A stretch of DNA of 57,363 nt from Candidatus Gastranaerophilales bacterium (GTDB taxonomy: Bacteria; Cyanobacteriota; Vampirovibrionia; Gastranaerophilales; Gastranaerophilaceae), in contig UNSK01000008.1 in NCBI GenBank assembly GCA_900552525.1, positions 1 through 57,363 of the forward strand. The letters are read 5' to 3'. Under the pieces are notes generated by a model, which saw only the letters and a program-made list of their open reading frames with translations, did not search any database and was not told the origin of the DNA. Below, one piece after another: positions 24,194 to 34,784 of the stretch. The stretch's first letter is position 1. Each line of letters opens with the position of its first letter. A program made the position numbers and the translations under genes.

Positions 24194-24505
24194 ATGAAAA
24201 TTTCTCCAGTTAAAAATAACGTTGCACCTAAAATTTTGGTTGATAAATCTATTCAAGAGCCATATCTCGGATATTTAAATCAGGCAAGCGGCGTTATAGA
24301 AAACTATTTAAAATATGAAAAAGATGTAGGACAAATTTTTATAAAGAATGGAGATTTTTGGGGTAATAATACCGATAAGATACTAACTGTTAGTAGAAAA
24401 ACTCCACGCTTTCAAACCTATATACAAATTCTTAAGGAGTCGGATATTCCTTTTTTACGTTTGGTTTATCAGGCTGTTCAAATCTCTGTTGAGTACATGA
24501 AATAA
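24194..24505 (+). CDS. Small unknown protein (103 aa)
   Basis: Begins MKISPVKNNVAPKILVDK and contains EPYLGYLNQASGVIENYLKYEKDVG and a C-terminal helix DIPFLRLVYQAVQISVEYM. No domain is recognised. The ATG at 24194 lies 10 nt after AAGGA; the track-style TTG at 24188 is less likely. It is the first gene of an apparent rightward operon with the flavoprotein gene 9 nt downstream. The MKIxxI-type start is shared with the small protein at 32896. Confidence 0.55.
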   Translation: MKISPVKNNVAPKILVDKSIQEPYLGYLNQASGVIENYLKYEKDVGQIFIKNGDFWGNNTDKILTVSRKTPRFQTYIQILKESDIPFLRLVYQAVQISVEYMK

Positions 24506-24514
24506 GGATATATT

Positions 24515-25138
24515 ATGAAAGTTTTACTATTAAATGGAAGTTCTAACAAAAATGGATGTACTTTTACAGCTCTCAATGAAGCTGCGAAAACTTTAAATCA
24601 GGAAGGCATAAAAACAGAAATTTTTCAGCTTGGTAATCCAGAAATCCGTGACTGCTGCGGATGTCAAGCATGCAGAAAGCTTGGAAAATGTGTTTTTGAG
24701 GACGGGCTTGTAAATGAATTTATAGAAAAAGCAAGATCCTTTGACGGGTTTATTTTTGGAACTCCTGTCTACTATGCTCATCCGTCCGGCAGAATTTTAT
24801 CTTTTCTGGATAGAGTTTTTTATGCAGGAAAAAATGCTTTTGAATTTAAGCCGGGTGCTGCAATTGCCTCTGCCAGAAGAGCTGGTACTACTGCAAGTTT
24901 TGATGTGCTGAATAAGTACTTTACAATAAATAATATGCCTGTTGTTTCTTCAGGGTATTGGAATAATATTCATGGTCATACCGCAGAAGATGCAATTAAG
25001 GATTTGGAAGGCTTGCAGGTTATGAGAACTCTGGGACGTAACATGGCGTGGCTTCTTAAGTGCATTGAATATGGAAAGCAGAACGGTATTGAACGACCGC
25101 AGCTTGAAGAAAAAATTTATACTAATTTTATAAAGTAG
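24515..25138 (+). CDS. NADPH-dependent FMN reductase / iron-sulfur flavoprotein-like oxidoreductase
   Basis: Flavodoxin-fold protein of 207 residues. The FMN phosphate loop is LNGSSNKNGCT (6-16) and the segment FDGFIFGTPVYYAHPSGRILSFLDR (about 75-100) is typical of NAD(P)H-dependent FMN reductases. The CGCQACRKLGKC cluster (about 49-60) has the Cys spacing of iron-sulfur flavoproteins, so a 4Fe-4S centre is possible (inference). It precedes the Lrp-type regulator by 7 nt in the same operon. Substrate unknown. Confidence 0.82.
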   Translation: MKVLLLNGSSNKNGCTFTALNEAAKTLNQEGIKTEIFQLGNPEIRDCCGCQACRKLGKCVFEDGLVNEFIEKARSFDGFIFGTPVYYAHPSGRILSFLDRVFYAGKNAFEFKPGAAIASARRAGTTASFDVLNKYFTINNMPVVSSGYWNNIHGHTAEDAIKDLEGLQVMRTLGRNMAWLLKCIEYGKQNGIERPQLEEKIYTNFIK

Positions 25139-25145
25139 GAAAAAT

Positions 25146-25628
25146 ATGAGAGACGAATTATTATCAATAATAGAAAAAAACAGCCGTATCGGTATTAATG
25201 AGCTGGCCGTTCTTCTGGGCGAAGAAGAAATTAATGTTGCAAATGAACTTTCTAAGCTTGAGCAAGAGGGTGTTATATGCGGATATCATACTTTAATAAA
25301 CTGGGATAAGACTTCTATAGAGAAGGTAACAGCATTGATTGAAGTTAAAGTAACTCCTCAGAGAGGACAAGGTTTTGACAATATTGCAGAAAGGATTTAT
25401 AACTATCCTGAGGTTAAGTCTGTTTATTTGATTTCAGGCGGCTTTGATTTGCTTGTAACTTTGGAAGAAAAGTCTTTAAAAGAAATTTCTAGATTTGTTT
25501 CTGATAAACTTTCAACTCTGGATAGTGTTTTAAGTACTGCTACGCATTTCATTCTTAAAAAATATAAGGATCACGGTACAATTTATGACAAGAAGCATGA
25601 GGATACAAGGGAGATAATTACGCCATGA
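25146..25628 (+). CDS. Lrp/AsnC-family transcription regulator
   Basis: Protein of 160 residues with an N-terminal winged helix-turn-helix (about 1-55: NSRIGINELAVLLGEEEINVANELSKLEQEGVI split over that range) and a C-terminal RAM ligand-binding domain (about 65-145: TALIEVKVTP, SVYLISGGFDLLVTLE). Such proteins sense amino acids. The stop overlaps the aminotransferase start by 4 nt (ATGA), implying coupling and a likely role in controlling that gene. Ligand unknown. Confidence 0.88.
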   Translation: MRDELLSIIEKNSRIGINELAVLLGEEEINVANELSKLEQEGVICGYHTLINWDKTSIEKVTALIEVKVTPQRGQGFDNIAERIYNYPEVKSVYLISGGFDLLVTLEEKSLKEISRFVSDKLSTLDSVLSTATHFILKKYKDHGTIYDKKHEDTREIITP

Positions 25629-26797
25629 CGAAGCCTCTATCTGATGCAGTACAAAGTTTAAAACCATCCGGCATAAGAAAATTTTTTGATATTGTGAGTG
25701 AAATGAAAGACGCCATTTCTTTAGGTGTTGGCGAGCCTGATTTTGACACACCATGGCATATTCGCGATGAGGGTATTTATGCGCTGGAAAAAGGAAAAAC
25801 ATTTTACACCTCAAATGCCGGATTAAAAGAATTAAGAGAGGAAATCTGCAATTACCAGAAAAGAAAACAGGGAATTGTATATAATCCCACTGATGAAGTT
25901 ATTGTAACAGTTGGCGGTTCGGAAGCTATTGATATTGGTTTAAGGGCAATGATTAATCCGGGCGATGAGGTTATAATTCCGCAGCCTTCATATGTTTCGT
26001 ATGAACCGTGTGCGATCCTTGCTGGTGCAAAACCTGTAATTATAGATTTAAAACCTGAAAATGAGTTCCGATTAACGTCAGAAGAGCTTGAAGCTGTGAT
26101 TACTGATAAAAGCAAGGTTTTAATATTACCGTTCCCGAATAATCCAACCGGCGCAATTATGGAGCGGGGAGATTTGGAAAAGATTGCAGAAGTTGTGAAG
26201 AAACATGATTTATACGTAATGTCTGATGAAATATATGGCGCGCTTACGTATAAAGGCGAACATGTTTCAATAGCAAGTCTTGAGGGAATGAAAGAGCGTA
26301 CTATTCTTATCGACGGGTTTTCAAAAGCTTATGCAATGACCGGATGGCGTCTTGGTTATGCCTGCGGACCAAAAGAGATTATAAAGCAGATGACAAAAAT
26401 TCATCAGTTTGCTATAATGTGTGCACCAACAACCAGCCAGTATGCCGCAGTTGAGGCTTTGAGAAACGGGGATGATGATGTTAAAATTATGAGACAGGCA
26501 TATAACCAAAGACGAAGATTTTTGTTGAATGCATTTAAAGAAATGGGGCTTGAGTGTTTTGAACCTTTTGGAGCTTTCTATGTTTTTCCATGCATAAAAG
26601 AATTTGGAATGTCTAGTGAAGAATTTGCAACAAGATTTCTAGAAGAAGAACGAGTTGCAGCCGTTCCTGGAAATGCTTTTGGGGCAAGCGGAGAGGGGTT
26701 CTTAAGAATATCTTATGCATACTCTCTGGATAATCTTAAAACTGCTATGGAAAGATTGAATAGTTTTGTAAAAAAACTAAGAAACAATATTTCATAA
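25625..26797 (+). CDS. Class I/II PLP aminotransferase (PatA/AspC-like)
   Basis: Fold type I aminotransferase of 390 residues. PLP lysine K234 lies in GFSKAYAMTGWRLGYA; N173 in FPNNPTG, D201 and Y204 in SDEIYG, and the N-terminal SLGVGEPDFDTPWHI are family hallmarks. Its relatives transaminate aromatic amino acids, aspartate or N-acetyl-diaminopimelate precursors, and motifs alone do not separate these. It follows an Lrp-type regulator with a 4-nt overlap. Cytoplasmic. Confidence 0.88.
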   Translation: MTKPLSDAVQSLKPSGIRKFFDIVSEMKDAISLGVGEPDFDTPWHIRDEGIYALEKGKTFYTSNAGLKELREEICNYQKRKQGIVYNPTDEVIVTVGGSEAIDIGLRAMINPGDEVIIPQPSYVSYEPCAILAGAKPVIIDLKPENEFRLTSEELEAVITDKSKVLILPFPNNPTGAIMERGDLEKIAEVVKKHDLYVMSDEIYGALTYKGEHVSIASLEGMKERTILIDGFSKAYAMTGWRLGYACGPKEIIKQMTKIHQFAIMCAPTTSQYAAVEALRNGDDDVKIMRQAYNQRRRFLLNAFKEMGLECFEPFGAFYVFPCIKEFGMSSEEFATRFLEEERVAAVPGNAFGASGEGFLRISYAYSLDNLKTAMERLNSFVKKLRNNIS

Positions 26798-26806
26798 TTA
26801 CCTTTT

Positions 26807-26817
26807 TGTGGTATAAT
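26807..26817 (+). promoter_or_regulatory. Extended -10 promoter TGTGGTATAAT
   Basis: TGTGG directly precedes a perfect TATAAT (26812-26817), 25 nt before the next ATG. No good -35 is seen, as expected for an extended -10 promoter. Confidence 0.5.
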
Positions 26818-26842
26818 GGAATGATATATTGGAATTAAGAGA

Positions 26843-27460
26843 ATGCTAAAAAATATTAAAGATTTTATTTGTATGCACTTAAATTTTAAAGTGTATAATG
26901 TAACAGTCGCAGCAATCATAGCTGCGCTTGCGATTGCACCTTGCGTGATGTTTTTACCTGAATCATATGGTTTTGAAAATGGTGTATTGGAAAATTTGCA
27001 GCTTATAGTTTTATTTTTAGGATTTATTTTTGCTCTAATGGCAAAAGATAATAAAAAGTTTTTTTATTTTGTAGCAATGATTATAGCAGTTCTTGCTATA
27101 AGAGAGGTAAATTGTTTCAGAACCGTATTTTTTGCAATACCCGGGGAAATCAATGAATTTTATACCTGGGATCAGATTAAATTTGGCTGGCTGTATCATC
27201 CGATTTACGGGCTGTTTATTGCATATGTTGCTTTTTATTTCTTAAAAAACAAACTATTCCTGACTGCTTGGGAAATGTTGAAGAATATCAAACTGCCTGT
27301 TTGGAATATATTGCTTATGCTATCTGGTATGCTGCTTGGTGTAATCGCTGAAAGTGTATTTGCAAATACTCTTTTTGAAGAAAGTGCTGAACTGCTTTTC
27401 TATGTATCACTTACTGGCATTATATATTTATATGTCTTTGATAAAGATTATAATCTTTGA
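26843..27460 (+). CDS. Multi-spanning membrane protein, unknown function
   Basis: Protein of 205 residues with about six predicted transmembrane segments (near 18-40, 50-66, 72-86, 110-128, 146-168, 175-195). Between them are conserved-looking polar spots FENGVLENLQ and AIREVNCFR. The FEN-G-x-x-E-x-x-Q start of helix 2 and REx-x-CFR suggest a small membrane enzyme or sensor family, but I cannot name it. Its 3' end overlaps the convergent isocitrate dehydrogenase gene by 13 nt. Confidence 0.7.
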   Translation: MLKNIKDFICMHLNFKVYNVTVAAIIAALAIAPCVMFLPESYGFENGVLENLQLIVLFLGFIFALMAKDNKKFFYFVAMIIAVLAIREVNCFRTVFFAIPGEINEFYTWDQIKFGWLYHPIYGLFIAYVAFYFLKNKLFLTAWEMLKNIKLPVWNILLMLSGMLLGVIAESVFANTLFEESAELLFYVSLTGIIYLYVFDKDYNL

Positions 27461-28440
27461 ACAACAGCATTTGTGAATTCGCTGCAAGAAGCATTTCCGC
27501 CTATATCAGCAGTTTTAATACCTGATTTGAGTGTTTCAAATACTGCTGACTTAATTTTTGCAGCGGCAGTTGTTTCTCCTATAAAATTAAGCATCTCAAT
27601 TGCAGACATAAGCATTGCTGTTGGATTTGCTTTATCTTGTCCGGCTATATCAGGTGCAGAACCGTGAACCGGTTCAAATACCGCATAATCTTTTCCGATA
27701 TTTGCGCCCTGAGCAATACCAAGCCCGCCGACAAGACCGGCGCATAAATCTGAAACAATGTCACCATATAGGTTTGGTAAAAGAAGGGTATCAAACTGGT
27801 TAGGATTTTGTACTAATTGCATACAGCAATTATCAACCAGAATTTCTCTGAAACCGATGTTTGGATATTTTTTCGCAATTTTTCTGGCACAATCCAAAAA
27901 TAATCCGTCAGAAAGCTTGCAGATATTTGCTTTTGTAACAACACAAACTTCTTTTCTATTATTTTTAACAGCATAATCAAAGGCAAATTCAGCTATTCTT
28001 TCAGATGCTGCCCGGGTAATGATTTTTATGCTTTCAGCGGTGTTTTCATCTACCTGTCTTTCAATTCCGGCGTATAAATCTTCTGTATTTTCCCTTACAA
28101 CAACTATATCAACATTTTCATATCTGGTTTCTATGTTTGGAAGATTATAGCAGGGACGCAGATTAGCATAAAGATCAAGTTCTTTCCTTAATTGTACATT
28201 AACCGAGCGGAAACCTTTGCCAATAGGGGTTGTAACCGGTGACTTTAACGCGATTTTGTTTCTTTTTACCGAGTCGATTACCCTTTGCGGAAGCGGAACG
28301 CCTTCTTTTTCAATTACGTCTGCTCCTGCAGTCTGGATGTCCCAGACAATATCAACTCCGGCAGCTTTGATTATTTTTACAACTGCATCTGTAATTTCCG
28401 GTCCGATTCCGTCCCCTTTTATTAATGTTATATTATGCAT
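27448..28440 (-). CDS. icd: NAD-type isocitrate dehydrogenase (isocitrate/isopropylmalate dehydrogenase family)
   Basis: Oxidative decarboxylation of isocitrate to 2-oxoglutarate in the cytoplasm. The 330-residue protein is of the short, NAD-type class: ITLIKGDGIGPEI start, substrate residues in KSPVTTPIGKGFRSVNVQLRKELDLYANLRP, VVRENTEDLYAG, and the cofactor motif EPVHGSAPDIAGQDKANP. Asp/Ile-type cofactor positions after DIAG support NAD rather than NADP use (inference). Homoisocitrate or isopropylmalate dehydrogenase are less likely because the SPVTTP-x-G-x-G-FRS loop is IDH-like. It stands alone. Confidence 0.85.
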   Translation of the reverse strand: MHNITLIKGDGIGPEITDAVVKIIKAAGVDIVWDIQTAGADVIEKEGVPLPQRVIDSVKRNKIALKSPVTTPIGKGFRSVNVQLRKELDLYANLRPCYNLPNIETRYENVDIVVVRENTEDLYAGIERQVDENTAESIKIITRAASERIAEFAFDYAVKNNRKEVCVVTKANICKLSDGLFLDCARKIAKKYPNIGFREILVDNCCMQLVQNPNQFDTLLLPNLYGDIVSDLCAGLVGGLGIAQGANIGKDYAVFEPVHGSAPDIAGQDKANPTAMLMSAIEMLNFIGETTAAAKIKSAVFETLKSGIKTADIGGNASCSEFTNAVVQRL

Positions 28441-28473
28441 CTTGACTCCATTTAAGTTTTGTTAGCTGGTATG

Positions 28474-28791
28474 TCACACTTTCTCTGCCACATTTACGCC
28501 TTTCGCTTCTAAGTATGCTTGAATACCTTTTGTTAATTGGTCAGGGCAACTGGTAGGTCTGGCTCCGCAAGGTATACCGCTTAATTTAGGAACGATATCA
28601 TTAATATTCATACCTTTTATGAGAACTCCAATGCCGCTAAGATTTCCATTGCATCCGCCAACAAATTCAACATCCTGAATAATATTGTCTTTTATTCGCA
28701 TTTGCATCATCTTGCAGCAAACGCCTTTTGGCTGATATTGTACTATATCAACTCCGTTAACTTCTTTTATTTGTATATTATCGCTCATCAT
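28474..28791 (-). CDS. TSCPD-domain protein (TIGR03905-like)
   Basis: A small protein of about 105 residues. The core is YQPKGVCCKMMQMRIKDN then IIQDVEFVGGCNGNLSGIG and ends with GIPCGARPTSCPDQLTKGIQ; TSCPD and GGCNGN are family signatures. Such domains also occur at the C-terminus of some ribonucleotide reductases, where they may bind metal or nucleic acid. I start it at the ATG at 28791, behind GAGGAA, because a promoter with TATAAT lies inside the longer frame that begins at 28851. It is divergent from the GFWG-repeat gene, which begins 100 nt away. Confidence 0.8.
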   Translation of the reverse strand: MMSDNIQIKEVNGVDIVQYQPKGVCCKMMQMRIKDNIIQDVEFVGGCNGNLSGIGVLIKGMNINDIVPKLSGIPCGARPTSCPDQLTKGIQAYLEAKGVNVAEKV

Positions 28792-28828
28792 TTTATATTC
28801 CTCATTAGTAATTGTGTTTCTAACACTA

Positions 28829-28857
28829 ATTATATCACTTTGTTTTATCATAATCAA
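28829..28857 (-). promoter_or_regulatory. Promoter of the TSCPD-protein gene
   Basis: On the minus strand TTGATT (28857-28852), a 17-nt spacer and TATAAT (28834-28829) form a consensus promoter, about 38 nt before the ATG at 28791. It supports the shorter reading frame. Confidence 0.6.
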
Positions 28858-28890
28858 ATTTTCTCCTTGTTTTGTGTTATCATAAAAACT

Positions 28891-31221
<2,331 letters not shown>

Positions 31222-31269
31222 TTAATATTATTAACTCTCCCTATCCCGTATCCGGAAGAAATGCAACAA

Positions 31270-31297
31270 AAAAAAGAGGGCAAGAAGCCCTCTTTAA
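31270..31297 (-). terminator. Terminator of the mtaB-gatC unit
   Basis: AAAGAGGGC and GCCCTCTTT pair around a 5-nt loop, and the minus strand continues in a long T run. It abuts the gatC stop codon. Confidence 0.85.
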
Positions 31298-31579
31298 CTA
31301 ATTAATTTTTGGAACTCTGAAAAATCCGTTTTCCTCATCCGGAGCGTTTTTCATAAGTTCTTCTTTTGTTTGTTCGTAATATACTTCGTCTTCTCTCATT
31401 ACATTTACAAAGTCAATAGCGTGAGCCATTGGTTCAACGTTTGATGTATCAACTTCGTTCATTGCATCAACGTGTTTTAATACATCGCCCAGCTGCTTTG
31501 TAAACTTTTCTTTTTCTTCTTCCGTTAATTCCAAGCGTGCCAATTTTGCTACGTGTTCTACGTCTTTTATTGTAATCAT
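31298..31579 (-). CDS. gatC: Asp/Glu-tRNA amidotransferase subunit C
   Basis: Part of GatCAB, which converts Glu-tRNA(Gln) and Asp-tRNA(Asn) to the amidated forms. The 93-residue protein has the family pattern VEHVAKLARLELTEEEKEKFTKQLGDVLKHVDAMNEVDTSNVEPM split over residues 6-50, and ends DEENGFFRVPKIN. gatA and gatB are not in the window. It lies 35 nt downstream of mtaB and ends at a strong terminator. Confidence 0.95.
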   Translation of the reverse strand: MITIKDVEHVAKLARLELTEEEKEKFTKQLGDVLKHVDAMNEVDTSNVEPMAHAIDFVNVMREDEVYYEQTKEELMKNAPDEENGFFRVPKIN

Positions 31580-31614
31580 AATTTTCCTACTCCAATAATA
31601 ATTATTTTATATTA

Positions 31615-32868
31615 TCACAAAATTTTTTTCGGGCAAACAATATTTTCTTTTGTAAGTATAATTTTTTTGAGAGAGTTAAACTCGCCATCTTCGAGCTGTA
31701 CTGTTATATAGTTCCTTGTAACACCTTTGAATTTACCGTTCTTAGCCGGACGTTTTTCAATCAAAACTTCCTGTTCTGAACCAATGTTAGATTTGAGAAA
31801 AGTATTGATTTTTTCTGCTGAAATTTTTTTTATAATCCCTGCTCGCTCTTCTTTAATCTTATCCGGCAAATGACCTTCCATTTTTTCTGCAATGGTTCCC
31901 TTTCTGATTGAATATGGAAATGTATGTATCTGGCTTAATTTTGACTTGTTCAGATTTTCTACTGTTGTTTGAAAATCATCCTCTGTTTCACCTGCAAACC
32001 CTGCAATAATATCGCTGCCCAAAAAAGGTTTATCAAATCTGGATACAATATCTTCAATCTGGTCTAAATAGTATTCTACTGTATAGTGCCTGTTCATACG
32101 TTTTAATGTTCTATTGCAGGCAGATTGTAATGATAAATGGAAATGCGGACAGAATTTTTCACTGTTCTGCAAAAAAGTTAGTAATTCAGGTGTAATTTCA
32201 TGCGGATTTAGAGAACCTAGACGATAGCGCGGTATTGAGGTTTTTGTTTCGATTTCTTTTAGCAGAGGAAGTATATTCTTATCACCCCACAGACCAATAT
32301 GAATGCCTGTTAAGATAACTTCTTTATACCCTAAGTCAGAATAACGATTTATTTCATTAATAATAAAATCAGAATCAGCGCTTCTTGATTTCCCTCGCCC
32401 GTATGGAATAATACAATATGAACATCTGTTATCACAACCATCTTGAATTTTTAGGCTTATTCGGGTTTTGGTTGTATCATTAAGAGTTACTTTGCAGAAA
32501 TCTGTAGACTGCATAAGATCTTTTACGGAAAACACTTCGTCCTGTAAAATCAAATTTGCTAAGCGAAATTTATCCTCGTTGCCATAAACATAATCAATAT
32601 ATGGCTCTTCCAAAAGCTTTTCTTTTTCTATCTGCGCAATACAACCTGTCAGAATTGTTTTCAAACCCAGACTGTGAGCGTGTCTTAAAAGATACATTGC
32701 TTCGTTATCGCTGGTTTGGGTTACAGAGCAGGAATTGAGTATATAAATTTCTGCAAGATTAAGACTTGAAACTTGCTGATAGCCAGCCTCAATTAGCTTT
32801 TGAGCAACAATCTGTCCTTCAAACTGATTGGATTTACATCCCATTGATTTTATGTAGAAATTTTTCAT
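31615..32868 (-). CDS. mtaB: tRNA threonylcarbamoyladenosine methylthiotransferase
   Basis: Radical SAM enzyme that makes ms2t6A37 in tRNAs reading ANN codons. The 417-residue protein has the N-terminal MTTase domain with Cys ligands (C11, C47 and the C of LTGCIAQ near 81), the radical-SAM CxxxCxxC in DGCDNRCSYCIIPYGRG (about 145-160), and a C-terminal TRAM domain (about 355-415). The MTTase-SAM-TRAM order and lack of a RimO-like C-terminus favour MtaB over MiaB or RimO. Confidence 0.9.
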   Translation of the reverse strand: MKNFYIKSMGCKSNQFEGQIVAQKLIEAGYQQVSSLNLAEIYILNSCSVTQTSDNEAMYLLRHAHSLGLKTILTGCIAQIEKEKLLEEPYIDYVYGNEDKFRLANLILQDEVFSVKDLMQSTDFCKVTLNDTTKTRISLKIQDGCDNRCSYCIIPYGRGKSRSADSDFIINEINRYSDLGYKEVILTGIHIGLWGDKNILPLLKEIETKTSIPRYRLGSLNPHEITPELLTFLQNSEKFCPHFHLSLQSACNRTLKRMNRHYTVEYYLDQIEDIVSRFDKPFLGSDIIAGFAGETEDDFQTTVENLNKSKLSQIHTFPYSIRKGTIAEKMEGHLPDKIKEERAGIIKKISAEKINTFLKSNIGSEQEVLIEKRPAKNGKFKGVTRNYITVQLEDGEFNSLKKIILTKENIVCPKKIL

Positions 32869-32895
32869 TGTGCTTAAATTTTAGCACGAAAATTG

Positions 32896-33219
32896 TTACT
32901 TATCTTTATCTTTATCTTCTGTTTTATCTAACTGGTGTCCAACGACGGCTCCTGCACCAGCGCTGGCAGCTCCATATCCCAGTATCCACGGTAAAGCAGC
33001 TGCTCCAAGTCCGCCAGTCATAATTAGAATGCCTCCGACCGCTCCAGCCGTTCCGAGCAGTCCTGCGATTCCGGCAAAGCCTTTTGCAAAACTGTGTTTC
33101 CCCTGAAACGAAACGCTCTGTTTTGGGGCTTCTGGAACAGTAATGCTTGGATGCTGAACAGCTTTTCTTTGCTGATAAATATTGCGCTGACCATACGCAT
33201 TAATCGAGCTAATTTTCAT
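32896..33219 (-). CDS. Small glycine-rich membrane protein with SFQG-type N-terminus
   Basis: 107 residues from the ATG at 33219, 7 nt after AAGGAG; a GTG at 33225 is less likely. The N-terminus MKISSINAYGQ leads to KQSVSFQGKHSFAKGF, then a Gly/Ala-rich hydrophobic region (about 48-95) like a glycine-zipper hairpin, and a charged tail DKTEDKDKDK. It could insert in a membrane as a helical hairpin. Other unknown proteins in the window share the MKIxxI start or a xFxG element. Function unknown. Confidence 0.65.
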   Translation of the reverse strand: MKISSINAYGQRNIYQQRKAVQHPSITVPEAPKQSVSFQGKHSFAKGFAGIAGLLGTAGAVGGILIMTGGLGAAALPWILGYGAASAGAGAVVGHQLDKTEDKDKDK

Positions 33220-33281
33220 ATACACACTCCTTAAAATCTATATGTGTATGTTAACTGAAATTAGTCACAATGTCAATAGTT

Positions 33282-34676
33282 TTATACTCTTCCGTACATG
33301 TCTTCGTATCTGATAATATCTTCTTCAATCAGAGGGTCACCCTTTTGCACTTCAATAATTTTTAGGTTATCTTTGTACGGATTCTGGAGTGAATGTACCG
33401 CTTGGAGAGGTATATCAATACTGTGGCCGGGACTAAGAATTAATTCTTTTCCTTCCAGAATAACTTTTGCCATCCCTTCCAATACCACCCAGTGCTCACT
33501 TCTGAAGTTATGCGACTGTACAGATAATTTTTGTCCCGGATTTACCTGTATCATTTTTGTTAAAAATCCATTGCCCTGTGCAAGTACTGTGTAATAGCCC
33601 CATGGTCTGTAAACAGTTTTATGCACAAGGTGGGTGTCATCGTTTTGTTTTTTTAATGTTTCAAAAATCTTTTTAACATCCTGCGTTTTATCAGATTTAC
33701 ACGCAAGAATTGCATCTTCAGTTTCTACAACAACAACATCTTCAAGTCCGATTGTCGCAACGAGTTTTGATGATGAGTACATAAGAGAGTTTTTAGAACC
33801 TTCATCTAAAACATGACCGATTTTTACATTGCCGTCTTTATCTTTAGGACTTACATCATAGATAGATTTCCAGCTGCCCAAATCATTCCAGTCGCTTTCA
33901 AGCTTAACAAGCGCAATCTTATCAGATTTTTCCATAACTGCATAATCAATAGAAATGGAAGGCATTTTGTCATACTCTGTGAACGGAATTTCATCTGATT
34001 CAGAAAAATCAAAGTTGGAAAGTTTTGAATAAATTTCAGGAGATGCTTTTGCCAGTTCTTCCAGAAGTACAGACGCTTTGAACATAAATATTCCGCTGTT
34101 CCAGTAGTAATTACCTGCTGAAACATATTCACGCGCAAGTTTTTCATTTGGTTTCTCTACAAATTTATTTACTTTATAACCGCGTTCAATATGTTTGTCT
34201 GTAACATTTATGTATCCATATCCTGTTTCAGGGTAAGAAGGTTTTATACCAAATGTTACAATGTAGCCGAGTTCTGCAATCTTTTCGCCTTCTTTAACGG
34301 TCATAACAAATTTATCTGTATTATTTATCATATGATCGGAAGGTACTACGAGAATTACGGGATCTATGTTGAATTTTTCTATAATGTATTTAGAAGCAAG
34401 CGCAATGGCCGGTGCTGTGTTTTTCGAAATAGGTTCTGATAAAACTACAGCCTTGTCATACATTGATGAAAGCTGATATTTAACATTAGATAAATGTTTT
34501 ACACCTGTCATACTTATAATATTAGAAGCCGGCATGCATTCAGAAACTCTTTCAAAAGTTGCTTGCAGCAAACTCTCAGTGTTTTGAATGTTTAGAAGCT
34601 GTTTTGGATATAATTCCCTTGACAAAGGCCATAATCTGCTTCCTGAACCGCCTGCTAAAATTAATCCATACATCAT
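33282..34676 (-). CDS. manC: Mannose-1-phosphate guanylyltransferase / mannose-6-phosphate isomerase
   Basis: Bifunctional enzyme supplying GDP-mannose for surface glycans. The N-terminal nucleotidyltransferase starts GLILAGGSGSRLWPLSRELYPKQL and contains FVEKPNEKLAREY. The C-terminal cupin (about 355-464) carries the phosphomannose isomerase signature RPWGYYTVL, LSVQSHNFRSEHWVVLEG and GHSIDIPLQAVHS. I start it at the ATG at 34676 behind GAGGG, giving 464 residues; the longer frame adds 33 residues not seen in the family. It is divergent from the mlaE-like operon. Confidence 0.93.
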   Translation of the reverse strand: MMYGLILAGGSGSRLWPLSRELYPKQLLNIQNTESLLQATFERVSECMPASNIISMTGVKHLSNVKYQLSSMYDKAVVLSEPISKNTAPAIALASKYIIEKFNIDPVILVVPSDHMINNTDKFVMTVKEGEKIAELGYIVTFGIKPSYPETGYGYINVTDKHIERGYKVNKFVEKPNEKLAREYVSAGNYYWNSGIFMFKASVLLEELAKASPEIYSKLSNFDFSESDEIPFTEYDKMPSISIDYAVMEKSDKIALVKLESDWNDLGSWKSIYDVSPKDKDGNVKIGHVLDEGSKNSLMYSSSKLVATIGLEDVVVVETEDAILACKSDKTQDVKKIFETLKKQNDDTHLVHKTVYRPWGYYTVLAQGNGFLTKMIQVNPGQKLSVQSHNFRSEHWVVLEGMAKVILEGKELILSPGHSIDIPLQAVHSLQNPYKDNLKIIEVQKGDPLIEEDIIRYEDMYGRV

Positions 34677-34731
34677 AAATAAATTCCCTCTTATAACTCC
34701 CTGCTTCAATTCTAGCATAAATAAAAAATAA

Positions 34732-34761
34732 TTGTAAAATAATTCAAATATGTGGTAAAAT
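34732..34761 (+). promoter_or_regulatory. Promoter of the mlaE-mlaF-mlaD operon
   Basis: TTGTAA (34732-34737), an 18-nt spacer and TAAAAT (34756-34761), with TGTGG just before the -10 as at several other starts in the window. Confidence 0.55.
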
Positions 34762-34784
34762 ACAACACAAGGCAATGTTATTTT

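Noticed and set aside
28702..28890. Longer N-terminus for the GFWG protein starting at 28702
   Set aside because: It would overlap the divergent TSCPD gene and its promoter, and the extra residues look like untranslated AT-rich DNA; the ATG at 28891 starts the conserved part.
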